Source of the DNA: Gammaproteobacteria bacterium
GTDB lineage: Bacteria; Pseudomonadota; Gammaproteobacteria; Pseudomonadales; Cellvibrionaceae
Direction of reading: 5' to 3'
Assembly (NCBI GenBank): GCA_004173475.1
Contig: SEBU01000001.1
Location: forward strand, 558,001-622,000
Length of the DNA stretch: 64,000 nucleotides
In this document: positions 41,326 to 50,379 of the stretch, in pieces
Numbering within the stretch: the stretch's first letter is position 1
How the letters are laid out: the number at the start of each line of letters is the position of its first letter
The notes under the pieces: generated by a model
The model's database searches: none
What the model saw: the letters and a program-made list of their open reading frames with translations, nothing else
What the model was told of the DNA's origin: nothing
Translations under genes and position numbers: made by a program

Positions 41326-41634
41326 TTATTCGCTCGGTTGCGCACCTTCATAACCTTCGAGAATGGTTATGTCGATTTCACAGGCATTGTCACGCAAGGA
41401 TTTTGCAGCCTGATATTCTTCGCTACGCCAACACTCGAGTGCAGCTTGATAATTGGGAAACTCAATAATGGTATTTCGAGCGCGACCATTTCCTTCTACG
41501 GATTCGTGGCGCCCGGCCCGAGCTAAAAACCGTGCACCATATTTTTTAAACGCGTGCTGGTTTTCTGTTGCATAAGCTTTAAATTTTTCGAGATCAGCTA
41601 CATCAACATGAACCATCCAGTAACCTTTAGTCAT
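41326..41634 (-). CDS. DUF1330 protein
   Basis: A 102-residue ferredoxin-like alpha/beta protein of the DUF1330 family: YWMVHVDVADLEKFKAYA at the start, GARFLARAGRHESVEG, and IIEFPNYQAALECWRSEEYQ. Function is unknown. It begins 12 bases after trpG ends and ends 26 bases before the tautomerase-like gene, so it is likely in the trpEG transcript. Confidence 0.85.
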   Translation of the reverse strand: MTKGYWMVHVDVADLEKFKAYATENQHAFKKYGARFLARAGRHESVEGNGRARNTIIEFPNYQAALECWRSEEYQAAKSLRDNACEIDITILEGYEGAQPSE

Positions 41635-41646
41635 ACTCGGCTCCCG

Positions 41647-42228
41647 TTACTTACCGTCAAGAAAATTACGCAGCATGTCGTGACCGTGTTCAGTCAAAAT
41701 CGACTCGGGATGAAACTGTACGCCTTCAACAGCAAGCGTTTTATGTTTCACCCCCATGATTTCGGCCATGCTGCCATCTTCATTTTGAGTCCATGCGGTA
41801 ATTTCTAAACAGTCTGGAATAGTTTCTTTTTCGATAACTAAAGAATGGTAGCGTGTTGCTTGAAACGGATTTTTTAATCCCGTGAATACACCCATATTTT
41901 TGTGATAAATCGGCGATGTTTTTCCGTGCATAACGAACGGAGCACGAATAACTTTTCCCCCAAATGCCTGGCCAATACTTTGGTGCCCAAGACATACGCC
42001 CAGTAATGGGATTTTCCCGGAGAACACTTTTAATGTTTCAACAGATACGCCCGCCTCATTAGGCGTGCATGGACCTGGAGAAATAACAATTTTTTCTGGC
42101 GCAAGAGCTGCAATTTCATCGATGGTGATTTCATCATTCCGCACAACTTTTACATCCGCACCTAATTCGCCGAAATATTGCACCAGGTTGTATGTAAAAG
42201 AATCGTAGTTATCGATCATTAATATCAT
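41647..42228 (-). CDS. trpG: Anthranilate synthase component II
   Basis: A 193-residue class I glutamine amidotransferase supplying ammonia to TrpE. The triad is visible: C79 in [10 protein letters not shown] and the His/Glu pair in VQFHPESIL. It may also serve p-aminobenzoate synthesis (PabA-like). It overlaps trpE by four bases (ATGA), indicating coupled translation and a 1:1 complex. Confidence 0.94.
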   Translation of the reverse strand: MILMIDNYDSFTYNLVQYFGELGADVKVVRNDEITIDEIAALAPEKIVISPGPCTPNEAGVSVETLKVFSGKIPLLGVCLGHQSIGQAFGGKVIRAPFVMHGKTSPIYHKNMGVFTGLKNPFQATRYHSLVIEKETIPDCLEITAWTQNEDGSMAEIMGVKHKTLAVEGVQFHPESILTEHGHDMLRNFLDGK

Positions 42229-43754
42229 TGCATTTCTCCCTTAACGCCAACGCGGGCTTTTGCTTCTGAGCATCCTACAGCCTCAGAGTTTCCCACCATA
42301 TCAACGGCTTTAAAAATTGCGCGAGCTTTATTCATGGTTTCTTTCCACTCCAACGCTGGAATGGAATCAGCAACCACGCCTGCACCAGCTTGCACAAACA
42401 ATTTGCCGTCTTTGATTACCGCAGTTCGAATTGCAATTGCGGTATCCATATTGCCATTCCAGGAAATATATCCCACTGCACCGCCATAAATACCGCGCTT
42501 TTCAGTTTCAAACTCGTCAATAATTTCCATTGCGCGAATTTTAGGGGCACCACTTAAAGTTCCTGCTGGTAAAGCCGCTCGCAGTACATCCATCGCATGT
42601 AAGCCAGCTTTTAATTTTCCAGTGACGTTTGATGTAATATGCATAACATGAGAATAACGCTCCACCACCATTTTATCGGTGAGCTTAACGCTACCAACTT
42701 CCGCAACACGACCAACGTCATTGCGACCCAAATCGATTAGCATCAAGTGTTCCGCAATTTCTTTCGGGTCGTTTACTAATTCTATTTCAAGCGCCTTATC
42801 TTCTTCAGGCGTATAACCGCGACGACGCGTTCCAGCAATCGGCCGCACAGTGACTTCACCATCTTCCAAACGCGCTAGAATTTCCGGGCTTGAACCTACC
42901 ACATGATGATCACCCAGGTTCATGAAATACATGTATGGTGATGGATTTAAATTGCGTAATGCGCGATATAAATTGATCGGCTCTTGTGTAAAATCTATCG
43001 ATAAGCGCTGGGAAATAACCACTTGCATGGTGTCACCCGCCAATACGTAATCTTTAATTTTATCTACGACTTGATGAAATTTTTGTTCGCCGAAATGGGA
43101 TTTAAATTGCGGTTCGCTGTGAATATTCATACCAAGTGTCAAACTTGGTGTCACTGGAATTTCACCTCGCAACCTCGCTTCCAATTCATCCAAACGCTTG
43201 GTAGCTTTTGCGAAGGCATTTTCCACATCCGGATTTGCGTGAATAACAAAAATTATTTTTCCGCCGAGATTATCGAACACCAGTACTTCGTCAGAAACAC
43301 TTAACAAAATATCCGGCGTACCTATTACATCTTTTGGTGTTGATGCATTTAAGTGCGGCTCAACATAACGCGCGCAATCGTAGGCAAAATAACCAACCAG
43401 TCCGCCAGTAAATCGTGGCAGATTTGGTAGCTCAGGCGCGCGATAACGCAGCTTGAATTCTTCGACAAAAGTCAAAGCATCTGCACGGGTGTGTTGTTCA
43501 ATAATTTCACCGTCGCGCTCGATTTGAATTTGGTCGCCAAACGCTTTAAGGATAGTGCGCGCCGGTAGGCCAATCATGGAGTACCTACCCCATTTCTCGC
43601 CACCTTGAACAGATTCAAACAGATATGAGTATGACCCGCTGGCCAACTTTAAATAAGAAGAGAGTGGTGTGTCTAAATCGGCTAATACTTCGCGCACCAC
43701 CGGGATACGGTTATAGCCCTGCTGGGCTAACTCGGCAAATTGTTCCGGAGTCAT
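42225..43754 (-). CDS. trpE: Anthranilate synthase component I
   Basis: A ~509-residue chorismate-using enzyme that makes anthranilate with TrpG. Chorismate-binding signatures are present: [47 protein letters not shown] and [18 protein letters not shown] short LLES-like element ([15 protein letters not shown]) near the start is the tryptophan feedback site. ATG 43754 has AAAGGT upstream and gives the usual N-terminus. ATG 43796 overlaps the stop of a small frame (TAATG) and is less likely. It lies downstream of rpe, but without gph. Confidence 0.95.
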   Translation of the reverse strand: MTPEQFAELAQQGYNRIPVVREVLADLDTPLSSYLKLASGSYSYLFESVQGGEKWGRYSMIGLPARTILKAFGDQIQIERDGEIIEQHTRADALTFVEEFKLRYRAPELPNLPRFTGGLVGYFAYDCARYVEPHLNASTPKDVIGTPDILLSVSDEVLVFDNLGGKIIFVIHANPDVENAFAKATKRLDELEARLRGEIPVTPSLTLGMNIHSEPQFKSHFGEQKFHQVVDKIKDYVLAGDTMQVVISQRLSIDFTQEPINLYRALRNLNPSPYMYFMNLGDHHVVGSSPEILARLEDGEVTVRPIAGTRRRGYTPEEDKALEIELVNDPKEIAEHLMLIDLGRNDVGRVAEVGSVKLTDKMVVERYSHVMHITSNVTGKLKAGLHAMDVLRAALPAGTLSGAPKIRAMEIIDEFETEKRGIYGGAVGYISWNGNMDTAIAIRTAVIKDGKLFVQAGAGVVADSIPALEWKETMNKARAIFKAVDMVGNSEAVGCSEAKARVGVKGEMQ

Positions 43755-44072
43755 GTCGTTACCTTTTTCACTCGTCCATTCAGGTGGACAAGCCATTATC
43801 TTTTTTGTAATAAGGTTTGCTGAATCTCACGTACGCATGGATAAATAACGCAAACCAGGAGAAGGTGCCTCATATGCAAACACATCGCTTGCAAGCAGGC
43901 GAAACGAACTAGCGACGCCATCGGGAGGCGAGTTGGGTGGCGCACTCTGTAGTGATAAAAGTTGCGTTTTTCACGGGGATGTTCCTGAGGCATGACGCCC
44001 AAATGAGATGAGCGAAGTGTACTTAATTAATCAGGTAATGCCTACCCTCAAATTTGCTTTAATTAATAACCA
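43755..44072. other. Gap between rpe and trpE
   Basis: 318 bases on the minus strand. An open frame of up to 68 codons (44002-43796, starting TTG or ATG) ends with TAATG at the upstream trpE ATG, but its sequence is low in recognisable features. No adjacent Trp codons or attenuator pair typical of a trp leader were found. gph, usual here in pseudomonads, is missing and the gap is too short to hold it. Confidence 0.5.
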
Positions 44073-44759
44073 TTAAGAAATTGCGGCCTTAAGCTCAGAT
44101 CGCATCGAATCGATAACTGCTGCGTAATCCGGAGCGCCAAAAATGGCTGAGCCGGATACAAAAGTGTCTGCCCCAGCTTCTGCAATTTCGCGAATGTTAG
44201 CGACACCGACCCCGCCGTCTACTTCCAGTCGGGTGGAAAAACCGCCTTGATCTATGAGTGCGCGAGCCTCACGCATTTTATCTAGCGTGTGCGGTATAAA
44301 CTTTTGCCCGCCAAAACCAGGGTTTACCGACATCAGCAGCAACATGTCCAACTTGTACAATACGTGTTTCACCTGTTCCAGGGAACTTGCCGGGTTTAAT
44401 ACCAAACCAGGTTTGCAGCCTTTTTCCTTGATCAACTCAATCGACCGATCTACGTGGCGCGATGCTTCCGGATGAAAACTTATATAGGTCGCCCCGGCGT
44501 CTGCAAACTGTACTATAAGGTCATCAACGGGCTCGACCATAAGATGTACATCTATAGGTGCGGTAATGCCGTATTTGCGTAGCGCCCTACATACCATTGG
44601 TCCGATAGTTAGATTGGGAACGTAGTGGTTATCCATGACATCAAAATGAATAAAGTCTCCACCAGCCGCAAGTACCGCGTTTGCCTCTTCACCCAGGCGG
44701 GCAAAATCGGCCGATAAAATAGACGGGGCAATTTTAAAATCTCGATTAATGTTTGGCAT
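44073..44759 (-). CDS. rpe: Ribulose-phosphate 3-epimerase
   Basis: A 228-residue TIM barrel linking ribulose-5-phosphate and xylulose-5-phosphate in the pentose phosphate pathway. Metal and catalytic residues sit in [36 protein letters not shown] and the LEVDGGVG loop near residue 180. Length is normal. It is upstream of trpE in the same direction, as in Pseudomonas. Confidence 0.95.
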   Translation of the reverse strand: MPNINRDFKIAPSILSADFARLGEEANAVLAAGGDFIHFDVMDNHYVPNLTIGPMVCRALRKYGITAPIDVHLMVEPVDDLIVQFADAGATYISFHPEASRHVDRSIELIKEKGCKPGLVLNPASSLEQVKHVLYKLDMLLLMSVNPGFGGQKFIPHTLDKMREARALIDQGGFSTRLEVDGGVGVANIREIAEAGADTFVSGSAIFGAPDYAAVIDSMRSELKAAIS

Positions 44760-44857
44760 AACTCAAAAGTCTTCCAGTTCAGATCCAAATACCAGCGAGA
44801 TGCACTATGCTCTCCTGAAGATACACGCATTCTAAAGAGATGCATTTAGATAAGGCA

Positions 44858-45931
44858 ATGAAAACAACTATGCTTATCCTCAATAGATTTCTATGCAAGC
44901 CGCTGGCGCTCTTACTCATGACCTGCTTTTTTTGCCAGAGTTGCCTGAGCCTTGCACAAAACCCACCCAAGGCGGATGAAGCCTCTGCTTCGAGCGCTGG
45001 ATCATCGCCACCGCCTGAAAAACTTATCTACCTTAATAGCAGCGAACGCGATAACGATTTGCTGGCAAAAGCTCTCACCGCAGTTGCGAAAGCCGATGAA
45101 CTTTTGTGGCTGGAAACGCCGGATGAAAAACTACTGGCACTGTACAAAGCCGGCGAAACCCGAAAAACGCTAGGCGTATTACTGATCATGCATTCACCCG
45201 AGGCTCCACAGCTTTGGCCTGCCAATCTCGAAAGCCTACGACGCCACTTGCCCTTATACAGTTGGGCTACTATTGCCCTTCCCCTGCCCGCGAAATACTC
45301 ACCCGTGTCGCCATCGCGCGATCCGCTTCCCGTAACGCCGCAAGCATTGGAGGAATCCAGCGCATCGTCTTCTGAGGCAGCTGCGCCAGCGGTTGCACCG
45401 GTTGAGGCCTCAAAACCTGTATTGGCTCGGGATAAACTAATTTCTGGGCGTGTGTCTGCTGCAGCGGGCGAGGTTAATAAGTTAGGTAAATTGGACTTAG
45501 CAGTTTTGGTGGACAACAGTAGCGCACCCGATGCTCTCGCGGCGCTTTATCCACAAGTCAATATTGCGAAAGGTAGTACGGCTAATAGCGCGATGACGGC
45601 CTTAATCCTGCTTAACCTACAAGATCAGGAGCCCTTAACCAAAACTCAATTAGCCGCCATATTTGCGAGCAGCAACGTGCGTGTAATGGATGTGTTTTTT
45701 AGCCCAGATAGTAAAGCCCAAATTGAACAACGCCGGCTTCACCAGGCTGAGGCTATGCGTCAGGACGTAAGAGATTATCAACAGTTGATTTTGCCTGCGC
45801 AGCCCAGCGTCTCAGCAGAGGATACGCAGAGCTTTTGGTTAGGGAAAGTGCACGGATTTTTAAACAGGAAACTTGAAAATAGCCAGCGTCCGAAAGAGAA
45901 CAAACCGTCAGCCAAAGCAGATCAACCATAA
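44858..45931 (+). CDS. DUF3530 alpha/beta-hydrolase-like exported protein
   Basis: A ~357-residue protein of the DUF3530 family. A signal sequence covers residues ~1-33 (LALLLMTCFFCQSCLSLAQ), and a Cys near its end could make it a lipoprotein. Pro/Ser/Ala-rich linkers lie at ~35-55 and ~160-190. The rest resembles the alpha/beta hydrolase fold of DUF3530, but no GxSxG nucleophile motif is obvious. ATG 44858 starts at a signal peptide; ATG 44840 adds six residues. Confidence 0.75.
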   Translation: MKTTMLILNRFLCKPLALLLMTCFFCQSCLSLAQNPPKADEASASSAGSSPPPEKLIYLNSSERDNDLLAKALTAVAKADELLWLETPDEKLLALYKAGETRKTLGVLLIMHSPEAPQLWPANLESLRRHLPLYSWATIALPLPAKYSPVSPSRDPLPVTPQALEESSASSSEAAAPAVAPVEASKPVLARDKLISGRVSAAAGEVNKLGKLDLAVLVDNSSAPDALAALYPQVNIAKGSTANSAMTALILLNLQDQEPLTKTQLAAIFASSNVRVMDVFFSPDSKAQIEQRRLHQAEAMRQDVRDYQQLILPAQPSVSAEDTQSFWLGKVHGFLNRKLENSQRPKENKPSAKADQP

Positions 45932-46448
45932 ATGCATACGGAAGTTCTGTAGCGACACAAAAGAAGTGGGGCCTGATAAGATTATCTACGGCCCCATAAC
46001 TATTGTAATGGAGGTCTCCCCATTACTAATTTACCACCACCATTAATATCCTTATAAATGTAATTTGTCCTGAGCGTCCCTACATCAAACCACTATAAAT
46101 CCCTTCTAAACCAGCCATCCAGGCCCGCTCCTTATCCTGAAAATCCTTCTAATGCTACGCCGTCCTCCAATCTTTAATCCTTAAAACTCTATTAAATTTC
46201 CCTATTTTTTCCTTTTCTTAACGCACCGAATCCATCACCCTTGATATTCGCAGCGTCCGAGCTACCCTGAAAAATAAGTCGCTTCCATTGACCCTTCTTG
46301 GTCAACTTCACTTCCTTGAAGACCTCCTTGTTGTTGCCATTATTGAAGAATCAGGCGAGTCAGCCTAGTCGCAAATAGCGCTAAATCTTGTAGGAGATTA
46401 ACCATAGAAAGCGCGGGCATTAACGTCGGAGTGACAAAATTGTATGGT
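45932..46448. other. Long gap with hairpin and possible gene remnant
   Basis: A 517-base gap that is pyrimidine-rich on the plus strand. A hairpin at 45967-45996 (TGGGGCC/GGCCCCA with an inner GATAA/TTATC pair) may end the DUF3530 gene. On the minus strand 46350-46192 is open for 52 codons with no clear start, ending at TAA; it reads partly like a protein (LTKKGQWKRLIFQGSSDA). It may be a gene remnant, but purine-rich DNA gives such frames by chance. Confidence 0.4.
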
Positions 46449-47186
46449 CTAGATCTGCGACTTGATCGCTGAGAGGCGTTGATGAACCTCTCCAAGCACC
46501 GGAGGGTAGCAACCACGGGTTGCTAAATAATGCTCATTAAATAATTGAAAATAATCTAAAAGAATCTCACTATTTTTTTTATCGTTCACCATTTGCAAAC
46601 ACAGGGACGCTGCTTCCGCAGTGGATAAATAATTATCCTGATGTGATTTTCGCACGGCGTAGCCACGCAATGACCCCTCTGGCAAAGCTATACATGGAAC
46701 ATTTTCTAACCAGCGACTTAAGTGATACATACGACCACTTTGTTTCCAGGTTGCATCCAACAAAATAAATGTTTTTAGTTTCTCATTCGCCGGAATTTCT
46801 AAAAAAATCTTTCGTGGTTTTGCTTCCAAATCCGTTAAGTTTGCGGGATAGACGATAAAACATTGTCGCGTTTTATCATTCAGTAAATCCATTAAGGCCT
46901 GTTCTGGCTCAGTACGACTCCAACAATACGCGTGGGTTTGGGACGGGAATAAATCGGCTATTAAACGACCAGTATTGGTAGGTTTGAAAACTTCATCTCG
47001 GTGCAACAATAATACAAACTCAGCATCACAATTTAACTGCGGCTGCCAATCACAAATACACGCGAAAGTCGCGAGCTGACAGCGGTCGCAACGAATTACG
47101 GATTTCCCTCGAGCTAGAAATTCCCGTGTTGACTGCGCCTTACAGCGCTCGAGCAACTGATGAAATGAGTTTTTAATTTTTTGCAT
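46449..47186 (-). CDS. DTW-domain tRNA-uridine aminocarboxypropyltransferase
   Basis: A ~245-residue enzyme of the DTW (TapT/YfiP) family, which transfers a 3-amino-3-carboxypropyl group from SAM to uridine in tRNA. The Cys cluster CDRCQLATFACIC (possible Zn site), HRDEVFKPTNTGRL, the DATW motif in LLDATWKQSGRM and SYHQDN-like RKSHQDNYLSTAEA are present. The start is uncertain: ATG 47186, ATG 47240 and TTG 47285 are all in frame and none has a good ribosome-binding site. It is followed upstream by the sigma-54 activator gene's terminator. Confidence 0.85.
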   Translation of the reverse strand: MQKIKNSFHQLLERCKAQSTREFLARGKSVIRCDRCQLATFACICDWQPQLNCDAEFVLLLHRDEVFKPTNTGRLIADLFPSQTHAYCWSRTEPEQALMDLLNDKTRQCFIVYPANLTDLEAKPRKIFLEIPANEKLKTFILLDATWKQSGRMYHLSRWLENVPCIALPEGSLRGYAVRKSHQDNYLSTAEAASLCLQMVNDKKNSEILLDYFQLFNEHYLATRGCYPPVLGEVHQRLSAIKSQI

Positions 47187-47298
47187 ACAAATATCAAAGA
47201 GAGCAAAACGTGGATCAAAGCGAAGATTTGATTTTAACATTAAGCCAACTTTGCGGTGTGAATTAAAAACCCTTGATAATTGCAATAACAGGATAATA

Positions 47299-47323
47299 AA
47301 AAAACCCGCTGTTACACGGGTTT
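47299..47323 (-). terminator. Terminator of the sigma-54 activator gene
   Basis: AAACCCG (47302-47308) pairs with CGGGTTT (47317-47323). On the minus strand it is followed by T7, downstream of the activator gene stop at 47364. Confidence 0.85.
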
Positions 47324-47363
47324 AAGACTGGAGATAACTATGGCGAATTTTCAGCGCGAATTT

Positions 47364-48572
47364 TCAACCTGCCTGGAGTTCATTAAGGTGGCTGTCCAAA
47401 TGGTGCTCGTCATCAGAACTGCGCGCATATGAATTGTCGCTCAACAGACCATGGCGTTTTAGCAGCGTACGCATCACATTACGAGAGATTCCCAGAAGAG
47501 CCGCACCATGAACCTGATTGGATCTCACGTAGGCAAACGCCTGATGCACAATCAAACTTTCCAAAGTTTCAAAATGGGCTCCGTCACCATATTCAGTAAA
47601 AAGTCTACGCAGCTGTAGCGCAATAATAGACAGCGGATCATCTTTGGAATTATTAACAACCAAATTCGCAGGCTGCACGGAGGCCACATTTTGCGGAATG
47701 ACATTTACATTTTGAACAGGCTGCGAACTTGTGCGCGCTGCCCCTGTATCCCAACCACCTGTCACTTTTAAATGCGATGCATCAATCGTATTTGAACTCG
47801 CAACAAGCAATGCAAAGTGGACGACATTTTCAAGTTCACGAATATTTCCTGGCCATGAATAACCTAGTAGTAAATCTACCGCTTCGGGAGCAAATTGCGA
47901 TTGCTTGGAGCCCATACGTTGACTGTAAGATTTCAAAAAATATTCAGCCAAAGGCAAAATATCACCGGGCCTGTCGCGCAACGGAGGAAGCTTTACATGC
48001 GCGATGTTAATTCTGTACAGCAAATCACGACGAAAATGTCCCGCATTCACTGCATAATCCAAATCGACGTTGGTAGCCGCTACTAAACGTACATCCACAG
48101 GAATAGATTTTCGCGAACCTATACGTACGACTTCTTTTTCTTGTAAAACGCGCAACAATTTTACTTGCAGCGGTAATGGTAAGTCGCCGATCTCATCGAG
48201 AAATAAGGTTCCACCATTTGCAGCCTCAAACCAACCTTCGCGTTTGCCTACAGCGCCAGTGAATGATCCAGCTTCATGGCCAAATAATTCGCTTTCTGCC
48301 AAGTGATCGCTAATCGCGCCGCAATTGACGGCGAGAAACGGCCCTTTCCTGCCACTTAATAAATGTATATGACGCGCAACCAATTCTTTCCCTGTGCCCG
48401 TTTCGCCGCCAATAAGCACCGGGGCTTCACTAGGTGAAATACGCTCGATGTATTCCAATAAATCTGCCGATATAGGATCAGAAAAGACCAGAGCCTTTGC
48501 TCTTACAGACAAGGGCTGTGCGTTGCCACCTTCTAATGAAAGTACTACAGGTTGTTTAGATGTTTCAGGCAC
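47364..48572 (-). CDS. Sigma-54-dependent transcriptional activator (SfnR-like)
   Basis: A ~402-residue enhancer-binding protein. After a short ~45-residue N-terminus without a receiver, GAF or PAS sensor comes the AAA+ domain: Walker [20 protein letters not shown] (Walker B) and the sigma-54 loop GSFTGA in place of GAFTGA. A Fis-type helix-turn-helix ([18 protein letters not shown]) ends the protein. The lack of a sensor domain and the position beside a sulfate-binding protein gene recall SfnR, a regulator of sulfur use in Pseudomonas. GTG 48572 has GAGG six bases upstream; TTG 48596 is an alternative. Confidence 0.88.
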   Translation of the reverse strand: MPETSKQPVVLSLEGGNAQPLSVRAKALVFSDPISADLLEYIERISPSEAPVLIGGETGTGKELVARHIHLLSGRKGPFLAVNCGAISDHLAESELFGHEAGSFTGAVGKREGWFEAANGGTLFLDEIGDLPLPLQVKLLRVLQEKEVVRIGSRKSIPVDVRLVAATNVDLDYAVNAGHFRRDLLYRINIAHVKLPPLRDRPGDILPLAEYFLKSYSQRMGSKQSQFAPEAVDLLLGYSWPGNIRELENVVHFALLVASSNTIDASHLKVTGGWDTGAARTSSQPVQNVNVIPQNVASVQPANLVVNNSKDDPLSIIALQLRRLFTEYGDGAHFETLESLIVHQAFAYVRSNQVHGAALLGISRNVMRTLLKRHGLLSDNSYARSSDDEHHLDSHLNELQAG

Positions 48573-48752
48573 AAGTAACCTCGATTTATTTTTCAATTGT
48601 CGGCTTAATTTTTACACGTGATGACGCGATTAATCTGGAGGCATTGTAAAAGCTGCGTATAAAAAAATTAAGGAATTTAAAAATCTAAAGTTATAACAAA
48701 AAGATTAACGTTAAATGATTTAATCTTCGAAAAACAGTTGTCAAAACGCAAA

Positions 48753-48772
48753 ACACCTGCCGAGGCAGGTGT
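48753..48772. terminator. Hairpin after sbp
   Basis: ACACCTGC pairs with GCAGGTGT around CGAG, 16 bases past the stop of the sulfate-binding protein gene on the minus strand. The following T-tract is imperfect. Confidence 0.75.
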
Positions 48773-48787
48773 CTTTTAGTAGCAAAT

Positions 48788-49786
48788 TTATTTCACGTAA
48801 ATCTTGTCGAAGATGCCACCATCACCGAAGTGCTCTGGCTGTGCCTTACTCCAACCACCGAAATCAGCGATAGTCACAAATGTTAATTTAGGGAAATTTT
48901 TAGCAAACGTCGCCGCAACTTCTGCATTACGTGGACGATAATAATTTTTTGCAGCGATCGTTTGACCTTCTTTGGAATATAGATATTCCAAATAGGCTTT
49001 AGCTACAGCGCCATTGCCTTTTGCTTCTGCATTCTTATCTACAACTGCTACAGATGGTTCTGCCAAAATAGAAATAGACGGTGAAACAATATCAAACTTG
49101 TCTGCACCAAATTCTTTCAATACCAAGTGAGCTTCGTTTTCCCAAGCAAGCAGCACATCACCTACACCGCGTTGAGCGAAGGTCGTTGTTGAGCCACGAG
49201 CGCCTGAATCTAATACTGGAACATTTTTATAAAGTTTTGACACAAAATCCTGGGCCGCTTGATCTGAACCCAATTTCTTTTTAGCGTAACCCCAGGCCGC
49301 AAGGTAATTCCAACGCGCACCACCGGATGTTTTTGGATTAGGGGTAATAACTTCTATACCTGGCTTGACTAAATCGTCCCAGTCTTTAATTTTTTTCGGG
49401 TTACCTTTTTTTACTAGAAATACAATGGTCGATGTATAAGGAGCACTGTTGTCAGCCAAACGACTTGACCAGTCTTCTGGTAATAGTTTTCCTTTTTTAG
49501 CTAATGCATCAACATCTGCCGCTAAAGCAAGGGTTGCAACGTCTGCCTGGAGGCCGTCAATAATTGCACGCGATTGACTACCAGAACCGCCGTGTGATTG
49601 TTCAACTTTTACGTTGTCACCAGTTTTTTCTTTCCAATATTTAGTAAAGGCCGCGTTGTATTCCACATACAACTCACGAGTCGGGTCATAGGACACGTTC
49701 AATAAACTAATATCTTTTGCAAAACTTGTAGTTGATATTAATAGAGTGGCGGCCAAAAGAGCGGCACGTTTAGCAAACAGCTTCAT
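48788..49786 (-). CDS. sbp: Periplasmic sulfate-binding protein
   Basis: A ~332-residue substrate-binding protein for a sulfate/thiosulfate ABC transporter. Signal peptide at residues 1-23 ([14 protein letters not shown]). The ligand-binding signatures [43 protein letters not shown] and [18 protein letters not shown] are all present. No cysTWA is adjacent, so the membrane parts must be elsewhere. ATG 49786 is preceded by GAGGAAAA. A sigma-54-type promoter lies ~60 bases upstream, and the next gene is a sigma-54 activator. Confidence 0.93.
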   Translation of the reverse strand: MKLFAKRAALLAATLLISTTSFAKDISLLNVSYDPTRELYVEYNAAFTKYWKEKTGDNVKVEQSHGGSGSQSRAIIDGLQADVATLALAADVDALAKKGKLLPEDWSSRLADNSAPYTSTIVFLVKKGNPKKIKDWDDLVKPGIEVITPNPKTSGGARWNYLAAWGYAKKKLGSDQAAQDFVSKLYKNVPVLDSGARGSTTTFAQRGVGDVLLAWENEAHLVLKEFGADKFDIVSPSISILAEPSVAVVDKNAEAKGNGAVAKAYLEYLYSKEGQTIAAKNYYRPRNAEVAATFAKNFPKLTFVTIADFGGWSKAQPEHFGDGGIFDKIYVK

Positions 49787-49845
49787 TAGATTTTCCTCAT
49801 TAGTAAAAGTGAACAACAAACTTAATTCGTTGCTAAGGCGACATA

Positions 49846-49861
49846 TGCCATATTTATGCCA
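49846..49861 (-). promoter_or_regulatory. Sigma-54 (-24/-12) promoter of sbp
   Basis: On the minus strand: TGGCATAAATATGGCA. The GG of the -24 box and the GC of the -12 box are separated by exactly ten bases, as sigma-54 requires. Only position 13 of the TGGCACG-N4-TTGCW consensus clearly differs among the key bases. Transcription would start near 49836, about 50 bases before the sbp ATG. Confidence 0.75.
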
Positions 49862-50379
49862 GTGAGATTGGTTTCTTAGACGTGTTAAGTTTGAAAATTG
49901 AAAAAATATTATATGCGCCGCGCATGAATAAAATTCAGGCAGAAATTCAAGATCACGGCGTGAAAATTAACCGATGTAATGTTTATTACGATGATAATTT
50001 AAGCAAATTTATGCGACTTTGCTATTAGTCACTAAGCAAAAAATATAAGGGTTTTTATTTCGCAGCTGTAGTTAAAAAAATTTCATTAGGTTAAAAAATA
50101 TAAACAGCTCTACAAAAAAATGAATTATGATTTTTCAACAGAACTGTTTAAATCAAAACAGTTTGAGGGGCATGCTGGTGATTTATAAACACGCAATCCC
50201 TTCAAGCCAACAGACTGTGTGTTTAAGTAAGCATTTGGAATACTTAAGATGCCTGCATTAAAAAATCGATAGCGATATTTTAGTACTTGGAATTACCATC
50301 GAGCCTTTTTATAGCTGAGGCCCGGCGCCACGATAATTTCACAATTTGAGGATACAAATGTTAAGAAGGAAGTTTAAGA
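49862..50379. other. Long upstream region of sbp
   Basis: 518 bases between sbp and the stop of the leftward TonB receptor. A 13-base palindrome ATGCGCCGCGCAT (49913-49925), about 80 bases upstream of the sigma-54 start, is a candidate activator site. A second inverted repeat lies at 50142-50163 (AACTGTTT/AAACAGTT). No gene is supported. Confidence 0.4.

Noticed and set aside
43755-44072. trp leader/attenuator before trpE
   Set aside because: No short frame with adjacent Trp codons and no terminator/antiterminator pair was found on the minus strand.
45028-45516. 162-codon minus-strand frame inside the DUF3530 gene
   Set aside because: Ser/Ala-rich shadow of the linker region in the real gene.
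50142-50163. Inverted repeat AACTGTTT/AAACAGTT resembling a LexA box
   Set aside because: CTGT and ACAG are ten bases apart, not the eight of gammaproteobacterial LexA sites, and no SOS gene is adjacent.
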